Below are positions 44,659 to 52,477 of a stretch of DNA of 64,000 nucleotides, piece by piece. Both the position numbers and the translations under genes were made by a program. This DNA is from JAVBSX01 sp051660685. Lineage in GTDB: Bacteria > Planctomycetota > Planctomycetia > Pirellulales > Thermoguttaceae. Below the pieces are notes generated by a model that worked only from the letters and a program-made list of their open reading frames with translations, did not search any database and was not told the DNA's origin. Location of the stretch: the NCBI GenBank assembly GCA_051660685.1, contig JBOFQB010000033.1:60253-124252 (forward strand), in the 5' to 3' direction. Positions within the stretch are counted from its first letter, which is position 1. Each line of letters begins with the position of its first letter.

Positions 44659-44826
44659 GTTGCAAGAAGACCTTTTCTGAAACATCTAACGAGTTACAAA
44701 ATGTTTCGGCCTATTATGTTATGCCAAGAACGGTGAGAAGACGATTCTTCTAAAGTCGTAGAACACCCACTTCCAGCATTTAACATGTCCTTTATATTGA
44801 ACTGAAATGGTGTGAAGGAAGCCCTA

Positions 44827-45621
44827 TTATGTTTCAGATGCGTCATAAGAAAGGTAATCATAGTCCGTAAATCGCTGATACAGCTGTATTTTCGCAAGAG
44901 TCACATCACTTGTTTGTAAACATTCACACGAAACATCAATTCCTTTGCATGAATTAAGCAAGTCGGCAAATTCTTTTACAAGTGTTGTAGCAACTTTCCG
45001 GTCATACTCTGTTATTAAATCATTCATCAGACCAAGAAGCTGGACTTCATAATCGGTCTCTTCAGGCAGCTCGTCATTCGTCGAAATGCTGATAAACAAT
45101 CCTGATAATAATTGAGACTCCCCTTTCTCCAGTAACTTCTTGAGTTTGTCTTTTGTGTCCTTTTTTCGCTTTATTCGCTCATTAAACTCATCTGGAAAAG
45201 CAGAACGAACATATCGGTATGTGATCCATTGTACTATGCTTCGATTGTCTTCCGCTGAAACGGTTGTCGTTGGACAAGGTACATATCGAGCACAAAAATC
45301 ACGATCAATACGAAACCTATTGTCAATTTGTGCTTCGTACCACCTACCATTTATTTCGAGATGATAAAATCGCGGATGTTTTCCATGTATGTACGAATTG
45401 TTTTGTTCGGCAATGGGGGTGAGCAGAAGAATCTCAATGTGGGTCTCGCTCTGTGATTTCGAATTGATGTCGCAACTGTGTGAAAAAACCAACCAACATG
45501 ATCCGTTTACGAGTTCGTCTTTCTCGATAGGCAAACGGTCCGCGATCTCAGCGGTTGCATCGAGCGGGAAAACTGAACATTGTCGCCAGTTATTTGATGT
45601 AAGTGTATCAATATCAATCAT
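44827..45621 (-). CDS. Accessory-operon protein C (unknown, SHSCDI motif)
   Basis: This is a 264-residue soluble protein with no family I can name. Residues about 40-75 hold WLVFSHSCDIN followed by HIEILLLTPI. This is like the V-x-S/T-Q/H-x-CDI motif with a following acidic strand seen in uncharacterised proteins of accessory islands. A following region (HPRFYHLEINGRWYEAQID) has the pattern of a small beta domain. The C-terminal half is helical and charged. It is the third gene of a tight operon: its ATG overlaps the stop of the HTH gene by four bases (45618-45621). Codon and base use are more A+T-rich than the GH20 and MATE genes. Confidence 0.7.
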   Translation of the reverse strand: MIDIDTLTSNNWRQCSVFPLDATAEIADRLPIEKDELVNGSCWLVFSHSCDINSKSQSETHIEILLLTPIAEQNNSYIHGKHPRFYHLEINGRWYEAQIDNRFRIDRDFCARYVPCPTTTVSAEDNRSIVQWITYRYVRSAFPDEFNERIKRKKDTKDKLKKLLEKGESQLLSGLFISISTNDELPEETDYEVQLLGLMNDLITEYDRKVATTLVKEFADLLNSCKGIDVSCECLQTSDVTLAKIQLYQRFTDYDYLSYDASET

Positions 45622-46388
45622 TTTTTAGGCGGTTTCGGAATAAACGCTTCAAGTGTCATAATATCCGCCTCAGATACTCTTGGGCGAGCCCATTTCTCAG
45701 TTTCTTTAGACAGTTTTGCTTTCTTCTCGTTAATATATTGAGCGGCAGAGGACATCATTTGATAGACAATATCTTCTTGGATCGTTTTTTTTTGCAATTC
45801 GGTAAGCAGCGATTTTCCCGAAAATTCCACTTTCAAAGCTAATTTTGCCGAATGTTCGGAAAGTTTTCTCCAATACTTGGCAAATGCATTAACTTTGTGC
45901 AAACGTTCACTATCAGAGATGTATGACATATCCCCATCTTGTCGACACCACGCATAAATCGTCTGGCGAGTAACTCCCAGTATGGACGCAATTTCCGTGG
46001 TTGATAACCCGAGCGTAGACGTTATCGCATCAACCATCTCACTCGCTTCTGCATAAGTAAGAGGTGTATTGACGGAAACAGGACTTGCATATGATTTTCG
46101 CGGATCATCGAGGATTTGCTGGCTCTTGTCTTTGAACCACGATTCAAGTTGGTCAAGTTCGCTGGTGTTACCTTGAAATTTTTGCTTGTCTCTATTGTAT
46201 ATTTCAACAACACGCTCCAGCACTTCTGCCGTTCGAGATGCACTGGTACTGATAGTCGTTGGTTGAGAGCGACAGTAGGGCGATTTCCTCAAGTCGGCAT
46301 TATCGAGAGGATTATCTCTAGGAATTACTACCTTCTGTTCTTTACTTACTGGTTGAGTATACTGTAGATGTGAACCTATAGTTGTCAT
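45618..46388 (-). CDS. Accessory-operon protein B (helix-turn-helix, Xre/MbcA-like)
   Basis: In this 256-residue protein, residues 1-110 are polar and partly helical. A helix-turn-helix follows at 128-150 (LSTTEIASILGVTRQTIYAW). The segment after it (RLHKVNAFAKYWRKLSEHSA then GKSLLTELQKK) is reminiscent of the Xre/MbcA/ParS-type antitoxin C-terminal region, though weakly. It may bind DNA as the operon's own regulator, or act as an antitoxin-like partner of a neighbour. The middle gene overlaps both flanking genes by four bases (46385-46388 and 45618-45621). No RES-type toxin is present. Confidence 0.7.
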   Translation of the reverse strand: MTTIGSHLQYTQPVSKEQKVVIPRDNPLDNADLRKSPYCRSQPTTISTSASRTAEVLERVVEIYNRDKQKFQGNTSELDQLESWFKDKSQQILDDPRKSYASPVSVNTPLTYAEASEMVDAITSTLGLSTTEIASILGVTRQTIYAWCRQDGDMSYISDSERLHKVNAFAKYWRKLSEHSAKLALKVEFSGKSLLTELQKKTIQEDIVYQMMSSAAQYINEKKAKLSKETEKWARPRVSEADIMTLEAFIPKPPKK

Positions 46389-47179
46389 TTTTCACCTTCC
46401 TTTCCCCAAATGGCGAGTGCTTCTTTGGTCGTCATTTTCTCAAAAAATAGCTCATCAACTTCGTCATGCAGCGCTTTGAGCGTTGATTCAATGCTGTCAA
46501 TCAAGAAATCACCTTGCATTGTTTTGGTGTGATCAATATCAAAAATCAAAAAGTCCTTCCCTTGTGTAAACTTAGGTTGATTCAGCCGAATCGCTTGAAA
46601 TTCGCCCAAAACATTATTCAAATCGGTAGGTTTTAGAATTATGGTACGAACCATCCCCTCAGACGTTTTTCGCTCCATAATCACTTGACGCAACAGCACC
46701 TCATTGTCTCCCTCGAGAAAACCGCCAGCATATTCCGGCTTAATCATTTTTTCTGGTGCAAGACCATCTAACGGATAAATCCAATCAACATACCGTAAAC
46801 TAATCCTCTCTAAAGCTCTATCTTTGGACAATTTTAGGATCGTCGATACTTTTTTCACCGCTTCTAACACTTGCCGAAGAAATTGATCAAAAGTATCATA
46901 TTGTACCGTATTTACCGTCAACGTGTTTTTGGTCAACACAATGTTGTTTTCCTTCTTCTTGTCGGTAAAAGTCCACTGTTCTTCGGCAGAAACCTGAAAC
47001 CCTTGCCCTCCCATGATCGTAAGCTGCTGAACGGCATTCTGCTCATAATAGGGAAAACCGGCGGTTCGCAAGTCCTCTTGTATTGTGCTTATGTATTTTT
47101 GAATATCTTCAATCGGAGAAAATCGCACTTGGGCGACAACCAGCGCGAGCGGGGAACGGGGTAATGGAGGACGGTTCAT
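46385..47179 (-). CDS. Accessory-operon protein A (TIGR04255-like)
   Basis: This 264-residue protein resembles the TIGR04255 family of sporadically distributed proteins. It opens with PLPRSPLALVVAQVRFSPIE, has a central QWTFTDKKKENNIVLT strand pair, and then RISLRYVDWI near 127. A C-terminal strand (FLIFDIDHTK) and helix complete it. Function is unknown; the patchy distribution typical of the family points to mobile or conflict-related roles. First gene of the three-gene operon, with a 431-bp non-coding leader. No Shine-Dalgarno sequence is evident before the ATG. Confidence 0.75.
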   Translation of the reverse strand: MNRPPLPRSPLALVVAQVRFSPIEDIQKYISTIQEDLRTAGFPYYEQNAVQQLTIMGGQGFQVSAEEQWTFTDKKKENNIVLTKNTLTVNTVQYDTFDQFLRQVLEAVKKVSTILKLSKDRALERISLRYVDWIYPLDGLAPEKMIKPEYAGGFLEGDNEVLLRQVIMERKTSEGMVRTIILKPTDLNNVLGEFQAIRLNQPKFTQGKDFLIFDIDHTKTMQGDFLIDSIESTLKALHDEVDELFFEKMTTKEALAIWGKEGEK

Positions 47180-47610
47180 ATTGTGTTTTGGGGGTGAAAA
47201 GAGGGGGATTGACTGAAAATCGATTGCATTTTATCAAGCAAAAACACTCCAGACAATATCAATCTTACACTCCATCTTACACTTTTCAAGAAAGGGGGAG
47301 ATTTTTTTCCAGAAAATAATGTCCACCATGTTGCCCTTTGTTACTTGGAGTGTCTTCCCCCATTTGCTGGTGCTTCATCAAGAATGTCAAAATGGGCAAA
47401 ATGGTGATTCTGGAAAAATATGAAAAAATAGGCAACATAGATTCGCTTTTTATGCTATATTAGCTGGTCTGATTGTTTCAGTCAGGTGAAAACTTGTTTT
47501 AACCGTTGAATTGTCTGTTTATTTTTGGCATTGTGTTCAGTTCGCTTTTTCGCTAGGATTGACAGTGTTTCCTTACTCGGTCCCTCCCTTGTCCCTTCAA
47601 GTGAAATAAG
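47180..47610. other. Divergent intergenic region, 431 bp, between the accessory operon and a small exported-protein gene
   Basis: This region presumably carries promoters for both directions. Visible features are a short direct repeat (CTTACACTCCATCTTACAC, about 47267-47285) and two TGGGCAAAATGG-like words near 47385-47403. There is a TATATT at about 47455 and a TTGACA at about 47558 without a good partner. No composite repeat is present, unlike most long gaps here. Confidence 0.35.
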
Positions 47611-48009
47611 ATGACTCTGAAACGGTCGTATGTACTGATTGTAACCCTGTTGCTGATTGTTGGGATTGGTTGGTCAATTGCCCAGACAACTCGAACGAAA
47701 GTTTATGCACAACATTCAGGTTGGGGCGGTCCTGCCCCAGTCCAGCAAATGCCTTTTGAAATCCCCGTCCAACCCGTTCCCTCAACTTGGTTGGTCAGCT
47801 TTACGGACCTTCAACAAAAACAGGTTAAGCAAGTCATTATTGTGAACCCGGAAGAAAAACGAATCGGCGTTTACGAAATCAGTCTGCAAGACGGTTCGAT
47901 CCAATTTTGCGGAATGAGAGAACTGACCGCCGATTTTCGAATGAAGGTCCATAATGGTAAGGACCCTTTACCTCAACAAATAGAACGACAACTGGAGCAG
48001 GGAAAATAG
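47611..48009 (+). CDS. Small exported protein of unknown function
   Basis: This is a 132-residue protein with an N-terminal hydrophobic leader (about 7-25, YVLIVTLLLIVGIGWSIAQ). The mature part is small and Gln/Pro-rich, with one strand-rich segment (VKQVIIVNPEEKRIGVYEIS) near 72-91. No family is recognised. The pattern of a signal or anchor followed by a short beta domain recurs in planctomycete hypotheticals. It lies 154 bp before the HTH/membrane protein gene on the same strand. Confidence 0.55.
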   Translation: MTLKRSYVLIVTLLLIVGIGWSIAQTTRTKVYAQHSGWGGPAPVQQMPFEIPVQPVPSTWLVSFTDLQQKQVKQVIIVNPEEKRIGVYEISLQDGSIQFCGMRELTADFRMKVHNGKDPLPQQIERQLEQGK

Positions 48010-48163
48010 CGATTGAGGAAAGAGTTAAGAAATGAGCAACAGAAAGAGGGCCAAGAAAACTCGTGAAGTGACATTCCACGATTTTCGATTCCTTCCTTTT
48101 CTTTCCTCGTTCCTTCCGATTCGCCCCTCACTTTTTGTACCTCACACTAACTTCTTTTGAACG

Positions 48164-49645
48164 ATGTCGCAGGAATACTACAATCTGGAACGGACCGCCG
48201 AGATTTTGAAGATTACGCCGGGAGAGGTCAACCGAATGCGTGAACAAAACCAGTTGCGTGCATTCCGTGACGGGGGAAACTGGAAATTTCGACGGGAAGA
48301 CGTTGAAAATGCGCTTGCGTCTCTTGTTCGCAGGAAACAGGAAGTCGCTGATGTCGAAGATGAAGACCTTCTTTCCTTGAGTGCCGAAGATGAGGAATTG
48401 CCGACCCAATTGTTTCAGTCGATTGATTTGGCTGATGATGACATGATATTGGTTGAAGAGGGACCTAAAGAGACCGAGCCGGACTTACAGTCGGAAGTCT
48501 ATTCTTTTGCAGAAGAAATTTCCAGCATTGCCGAAGAAATCAGTTCTGATCTTGCCGATTCGGCCCATTCTGAACAGGATAGTGCGAGTTATGCCGACGA
48601 AAATGAGGTAACGATCCAGCTTGTTTCCTCCTCGAACGGTCTGGAGAGTAGTCTGGATTTGGGGAAGAGTGAAAGCGGTTTGAATTTGGGGGGCGATTCG
48701 GGGTTGCAACTGGGCGAAGATGATGAGGTGATTCTGGGCGCAGCAAGCGGGCTGAGTTTGGGGGCGGACAGCGGTTTGGCGTTAGGAGCGGGAAGTGGAC
48801 TGAGCGGACTGGGTTTGGTTGACGAAGAGGGGCGGGAATTTGAGTTAGAACCGGGTGATGCTGTTTTGGAGCTTGATGAAGACAGCGACATATTGGCGTT
48901 AAGCGGGGCGTCGGATTCCGAGGGACCGACGATGCTGAGTGAAGCACACGAAATGAATTTACATTCAGGTGATTTGGGGTTAAGTGAAGGAGAGGACGAT
49001 TTTATGTCTTCCTTTGCAGAACCTGATCTTGAAGAGGAAGAAGCGACCGTCCAAGTCGCAGCAGTTGGTCCACAAAATACGGTTGGAGCAAAGAAGACAG
49101 CCGGTCCTAAGAATACAGTTGGTTCACAGAATTTGCAAACGAAGGAGCGGAATCTGGGATCGGCGGAAATGGATGAAGAGCCAAATCTGGAGGTGTCGTT
49201 TGAGGATGAGTTGGACAGTGCAAGTCCTTTTGAGACGGAGATTGATTTTGGAGAGGGGGACGGATTGGGGTCATTTGGTGATGATCTGGATTCCGTTTCA
49301 ACATCAGCAACACCGACGAAGCCGAAAACGGTCAGTGTAGGGGGCAGTCAAGGGGCAACCGGTTCAGCAGGTAACATGTCGGAAGAGGTCGAGTTTTCTC
49401 CTCAGGGTTTTGGGACATCTCCTTCTCTGTCGCAACCGGCTGTTTCGAGCGGACCCTCACCCTTTGAACCGAGATATAGTGGTATGACGATTGGACTGGG
49501 GTTGATTCCGTGTGTCTTGTTTTTAGGACTTGCCGGAATGATGATGTTTGAGTTGGTTCGGAACATGTGGAGTTGGGGTCAGGATTCCTCGTTATTGACC
49601 AGTCCCATTATGGAACAAATCGCCGGGCTGTTCGGTTTACGTTAG
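48164..49645 (+). CDS. Excisionase-type HTH protein with acidic repeats and a C-terminal membrane helix
   Basis: Residues 1-58 of this 493-residue protein are a MerR/excisionase-like DNA-binding domain (TAEILKITPGEVNRMREQNQLR, then GNWKFRREDVENAL). Residues about 65-420 are very acidic low-complexity sequence with repeated SGLxLGxDSGL units at about 165-210. A single hydrophobic helix lies at about 445-467 (IGLGLIPCVLFLGLAGMMMF). A DNA-binding head on a membrane-anchored acidic stalk occurs in planctomycetes; its role is unknown. It is not evidence of a prophage: no integrase is nearby. Confidence 0.72.
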   Translation: MSQEYYNLERTAEILKITPGEVNRMREQNQLRAFRDGGNWKFRREDVENALASLVRRKQEVADVEDEDLLSLSAEDEELPTQLFQSIDLADDDMILVEEGPKETEPDLQSEVYSFAEEISSIAEEISSDLADSAHSEQDSASYADENEVTIQLVSSSNGLESSLDLGKSESGLNLGGDSGLQLGEDDEVILGAASGLSLGADSGLALGAGSGLSGLGLVDEEGREFELEPGDAVLELDEDSDILALSGASDSEGPTMLSEAHEMNLHSGDLGLSEGEDDFMSSFAEPDLEEEEATVQVAAVGPQNTVGAKKTAGPKNTVGSQNLQTKERNLGSAEMDEEPNLEVSFEDELDSASPFETEIDFGEGDGLGSFGDDLDSVSTSATPTKPKTVSVGGSQGATGSAGNMSEEVEFSPQGFGTSPSLSQPAVSSGPSPFEPRYSGMTIGLGLIPCVLFLGLAGMMMFELVRNMWSWGQDSSLLTSPIMEQIAGLFGLR

Positions 49646-49689
49646 GAACACCTCCCAAAATCCCCGGAAATCTCCTTAGCCCCGCGCAA

Positions 49690-49985
49690 GCGGGACATCC
49701 TCAACGTAATCCCCTCCTCCCCCGCGGAACGACGAATCGCGATTTCTCCCCCGTTTAGCCGCGATACAACGTATCGCGCGTACAAAAAAAATTTCAAAAA
49801 AATTCCCCTTTTTTAGTTGTAATCCAACCCAAGTTCGGTTATCATAAAGATAGTGGACTCCGTGTGGTGTCAGATTTCCCCCGTTTCACCGCGATACAAC
49901 GTATCGATGCGTTTTTTCGTTTAGCCGCGTGTACTGAAGCGTTAAAAGACGCGCGGAACGTTGTTCCGCGGCTAAACGGGAATTT
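49690..49985. repeat. Cluster of core hairpins upstream of the Pmp-like gene
   Basis: This 382-bp gap holds GCCGCGATACAACGTATCGC (about 49758-49777), ACCGCGATACAACGTATCG (about 49889) and CGCGGAACGTTGTTCCGCGG (about 49954-49973), each next to a GTTTAGCCGC or CGGCTAAACG tag. These are the same cores found inside the G-rich/C-rich composite elements, here without those arms. The reading frame of the next gene runs back through them to 49864 by chance. Confidence 0.7.
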
Positions 49986-50027
49986 GCCAAAAAATTTCAA
50001 AAAGTTTTTCTCGAAAGGATTGAATCT

Positions 50028-51606
50028 ATGTTTGCCAGATTACCTATTTTACTCCCCCCCCCCCCGCTTTTCTAATCGCCGTCGTTTTACTCTTCTTTCC
50101 AGCCTCCTTCTGGCCCTTACTCTCGGCTTTCTCCCCAACCTTAATGCCGCCGAATACACCATTGGCTCCGGTGGAGATTATGCTGATCTTGAGGCATTGC
50201 GTCTTGCGGACGTGTTGGCAGGTGGCGATACCATCATTTTGACGGGGGATGACAATTCCTTGACGAGACCGTTTTCTCTTGGTTCTGGTACGATTACCTT
50301 TGGGGGTAATGGGGCATTCACCATTTCCACTGTTGCGAGTACGCAGCTGTTTGATGTCACCATTCCTGGATATAAACCTGAATGTTTTGGTCTCAAAGTG
50401 GCGGACGATACCAGTGTGACTTTTTCCGGGTTTGGAGATTCCTATGGTTATGGTATGGCCGGAGTGATTTGCGCTAGTGGTCCTCCTATCACGATTAGTG
50501 GTGGAACGATCACTTTTAGAGGGAACTCGGCTGTTGACAGCTTGGCTGGTGTGACTGGTCCTTGTGTACTTAGTGGTGGGACAAACACCTTTGCCGATAA
50601 CTGGGCATGTGATGGTGGGGCACTATTCGGTTATGCCGTGATCAACGGCGGAGAGAATACCTTCACCGGCAACTCGGCGAAAGGAAGTGGCGCATACCAT
50701 CATTACGGTCATGGTGGTGCGATTCATGGTGTTACTACGATCAATGGGGGAGAGAACATCTTTTCCGGCAACTCGGCAGGAAGTCATGGTGGGGCGATTT
50801 ACAATCCCGAAGATATTCACATTTTGGGTGGAACGAACACCTTTACAGGCAACTCGGCAGGTGGACTTGGTGGGGCAATTTATATGGGTGCAGAAAATGC
50901 GTTGATTGCCAAAGATGGTGACATTCTGTTTCAGGGGAACAAACATCGGGTTGGAACCGCCAACGAAGAAGCTAATGCTGTTTATGTGAACACAAGTAGC
51001 AGCACAAGCGGAAATCGTCTGAATCTGGCGGCGACCGAAGGGAAAAGTGTGCTGTTCTACGATCCGGTGGAAAGTAACAGTGTTTACAACACGTTGGCGA
51101 TTGACATTAACAATGGAGAGGGTTATACCGGGGCGATTCTGTTTGACACCTATCAATCAAAGGTTTATGGTGATACGACGGTTCATAACGGGACGGTGGA
51201 ATTGGCCAATGGGGCGGTTTATGGGGCGAACGGCAATGTTTCCTTCACACTCGGCCAAAACGGTTCGCTCGTCATGGACGCTTATTCTCGGATTATTGCT
51301 AACAGCATTAACCTGAACGGTGCGGTGACGGTTGATTTTACCAACTATCTGGCTGGAATGGCGACGGACATGAACAGCGCGTCGTTTGACCTCTCCACCC
51401 TTTTTGTTGGCTATACCAACTTTGGAGACTATTCGATTCAAGGTTGGGAGAGTTTTAACCTTTCGGGGGTGAATGGTTTTGACTATGTGTTGACGAATAG
51501 CCTGTTGGAGTTTACCCGGAATGAGGTTCCTGAACCGGGAACGCTGTTGATTTTGGGTCTTGCCGTTGTCGCTGCGCCTCTTGCACGGCGGTTTCGTCGG
51601 CGGTAG
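50028..51606 (+). CDS. Pmp-like beta-helix surface protein with PEP-CTERM tail; frame broken at a poly-C tract
   Basis: The ATG at 50028 has an AAAGGA ribosome site but is out of frame with the body of the protein because of a 12-C run at 50054-50065. With 11 C the product is a 525-residue protein. Its leader would be basic, then LLSSLLLALTLGFLPNLNAA. The body is a beta-helix with six FxxN (FTGN, FSGN, FQGN and others) and four GGAI/GGAL motifs, as in Chlamydia polymorphic membrane proteins. The C-terminus is VPEPGTLLILGLAVV plus RRFRRR, a PEP-CTERM sorting signal for exosortase. The frame can instead be extended to GTG 49864, but that runs through repeats. Phase variation or an assembly length error are the two readings. 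Confidence 0.78.
50054..50065 (+). repeat. Homopolymer tract of 12 C in the leader of the Pmp-like gene
   Basis: Twelve consecutive C lie nine codons after the ATG at 50028. Only lengths of 11, 8 or 14 join the start to the long frame; 12 leaves a frame that ends after about 65 codons. It is the longest homopolymer I saw in the window. Confidence 0.9.
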
Positions 51607-51620
51607 ACTGTACGGACATG

Positions 51621-51740
51621 ATGAAAGGCGGTAATGGAGAAAATTCGCAGAATTTTCGGAATTACGCTTAATGACGATAAATCGTTTTGAGCGTAATTCC
51701 GTTCGCTGCGCTCACTTCATTACCGCCTTCCATTTTTTTG
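51621..51740. terminator. Large two-tier palindrome with terminal T-run
   Basis: The outer arms (ATGAAAGGCGGTAATGGA at 51621-51638 and TTCATTACCGCCTTCCAT at 51716-51733) pair at 16 of 18 positions. The inner arms CGGAATTACGCT (51657-51668) and AGCGTAATTCCG (51690-51701) are a perfect 12-bp match. Seven T follow the outer arm. Position after the Pmp-like stop and the T-run suggest transcription termination, but the two-tier form is larger than needed and may be a repeat element. A hairpin containing CTTCACCCCGGGTT follows at about 51750-51785. Confidence 0.5.
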
Positions 51741-51886
51741 TGTGACATTGAACCTGGGGTTGCACTGCGCTTCACCCCGGGTTACAATGGGATCGTCCCT
51801 GTCTGACTTCTTTCTGCTTTACGGCCCGCTTGCGCGGGACTAAGTGCAAAACGGGATGTCTATGTTGGATTGCGAACGGAATCGAC

Positions 51887-52324
51887 ATGTTGCAGTTTTT
51901 GAAGTATTTTATTGTCGGGGGTTTCGCTGCTTTTGTCGATATTGGCAGTTTTACGTTCCTGACCGTTGGTCTGGGTTGGAACCATTTTCTTGCAAATACC
52001 CTCTCCTTCACAACAGGATTGCTGTTGTTGTACTTTGGAACCTATAAATGGGTCTTTCGTAAGCCGCATATCAACATTCTTGGCGACTTTGTGCCGTTTA
52101 CGCTGATCGGGCTGATTGGATTGCCAATTCAGACCCTTGTGCTCTACGGACTCATCGATTGCGGCATGATGGAGTCGTTCTTTCAGATTGCAATTGCCGT
52201 TCTGGGAGTCAGTCTCGATTTGACCCTGATTCTCCCCATTTCCAAAGTGTCCGTCGCCGGTATCATTTTCCTGGGCAATTTTTTTGCCCGCAAATTTCTG
52301 GTCTTTGGAAAAGGTAGGGAATAG
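51887..52324 (+). CDS. GtrA-family membrane protein
   Basis: This 145-residue protein has four hydrophobic helices, starting MLQFLKYFIVGGFAAFVDIG, the family's F-x3-G-x3-A-x2-D first helix. It ends FARKFLVFGKGR like other GtrA proteins. GtrA-type proteins are thought to flip or help move polyprenyl-phosphate-linked sugars for surface glycans. No glycosyltransferase partner is next to it. ATG 51887 gives the family-standard start; upstream in-frame codons are repeat-derived. Confidence 0.85.
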   Translation: MLQFLKYFIVGGFAAFVDIGSFTFLTVGLGWNHFLANTLSFTTGLLLLYFGTYKWVFRKPHINILGDFVPFTLIGLIGLPIQTLVLYGLIDCGMMESFFQIAIAVLGVSLDLTLILPISKVSVAGIIFLGNFFARKFLVFGKGRE

Positions 52325-52468
52325 GGTAATGGGGATAGGGAATAGGGAGGAACATTCCTTGCTCTGCCGCAATATGACCGATCATGCGCCGATTCCGTTT
52401 TTACCCTTTTCCATTCTCAATTCTCAATTCCCCCCCTAATCCCTATCCCCCAACCCCTATTCCCTAAG
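52316..52468. repeat. Composite inverted element, second core type (inverted copy)
   Basis: The G-rich arm (TAGGGAATAGGGTAATGGGG onward, from about 52316) overlaps the gtrA stop codon. The C-rich arm is CCCCCCTAATCCCTATCCCC and onward at about 52431-52466. The core at 52365-52397 (TGCCGCAATATGACCGATCA onward) is the reverse complement of the 10.86-kb core with about three mismatches. No GTT-loop hairpin is present. Confidence 0.7.
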
Positions 52469-52477
52469 ACTGACCGC

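Noticed and set aside
48164..48340. Prophage excisionase
   Set aside because: The HTH is fused to a long acidic region and a membrane helix, with no integrase, att sites or phage genes nearby.
49864..50027. Long in-frame N-terminal extension of the Pmp-like protein from GTG 49864
   Set aside because: It translates through dispersed hairpin repeats, has no ribosome site, and would bury the signal peptide; the ATG at 50028 is the better start.
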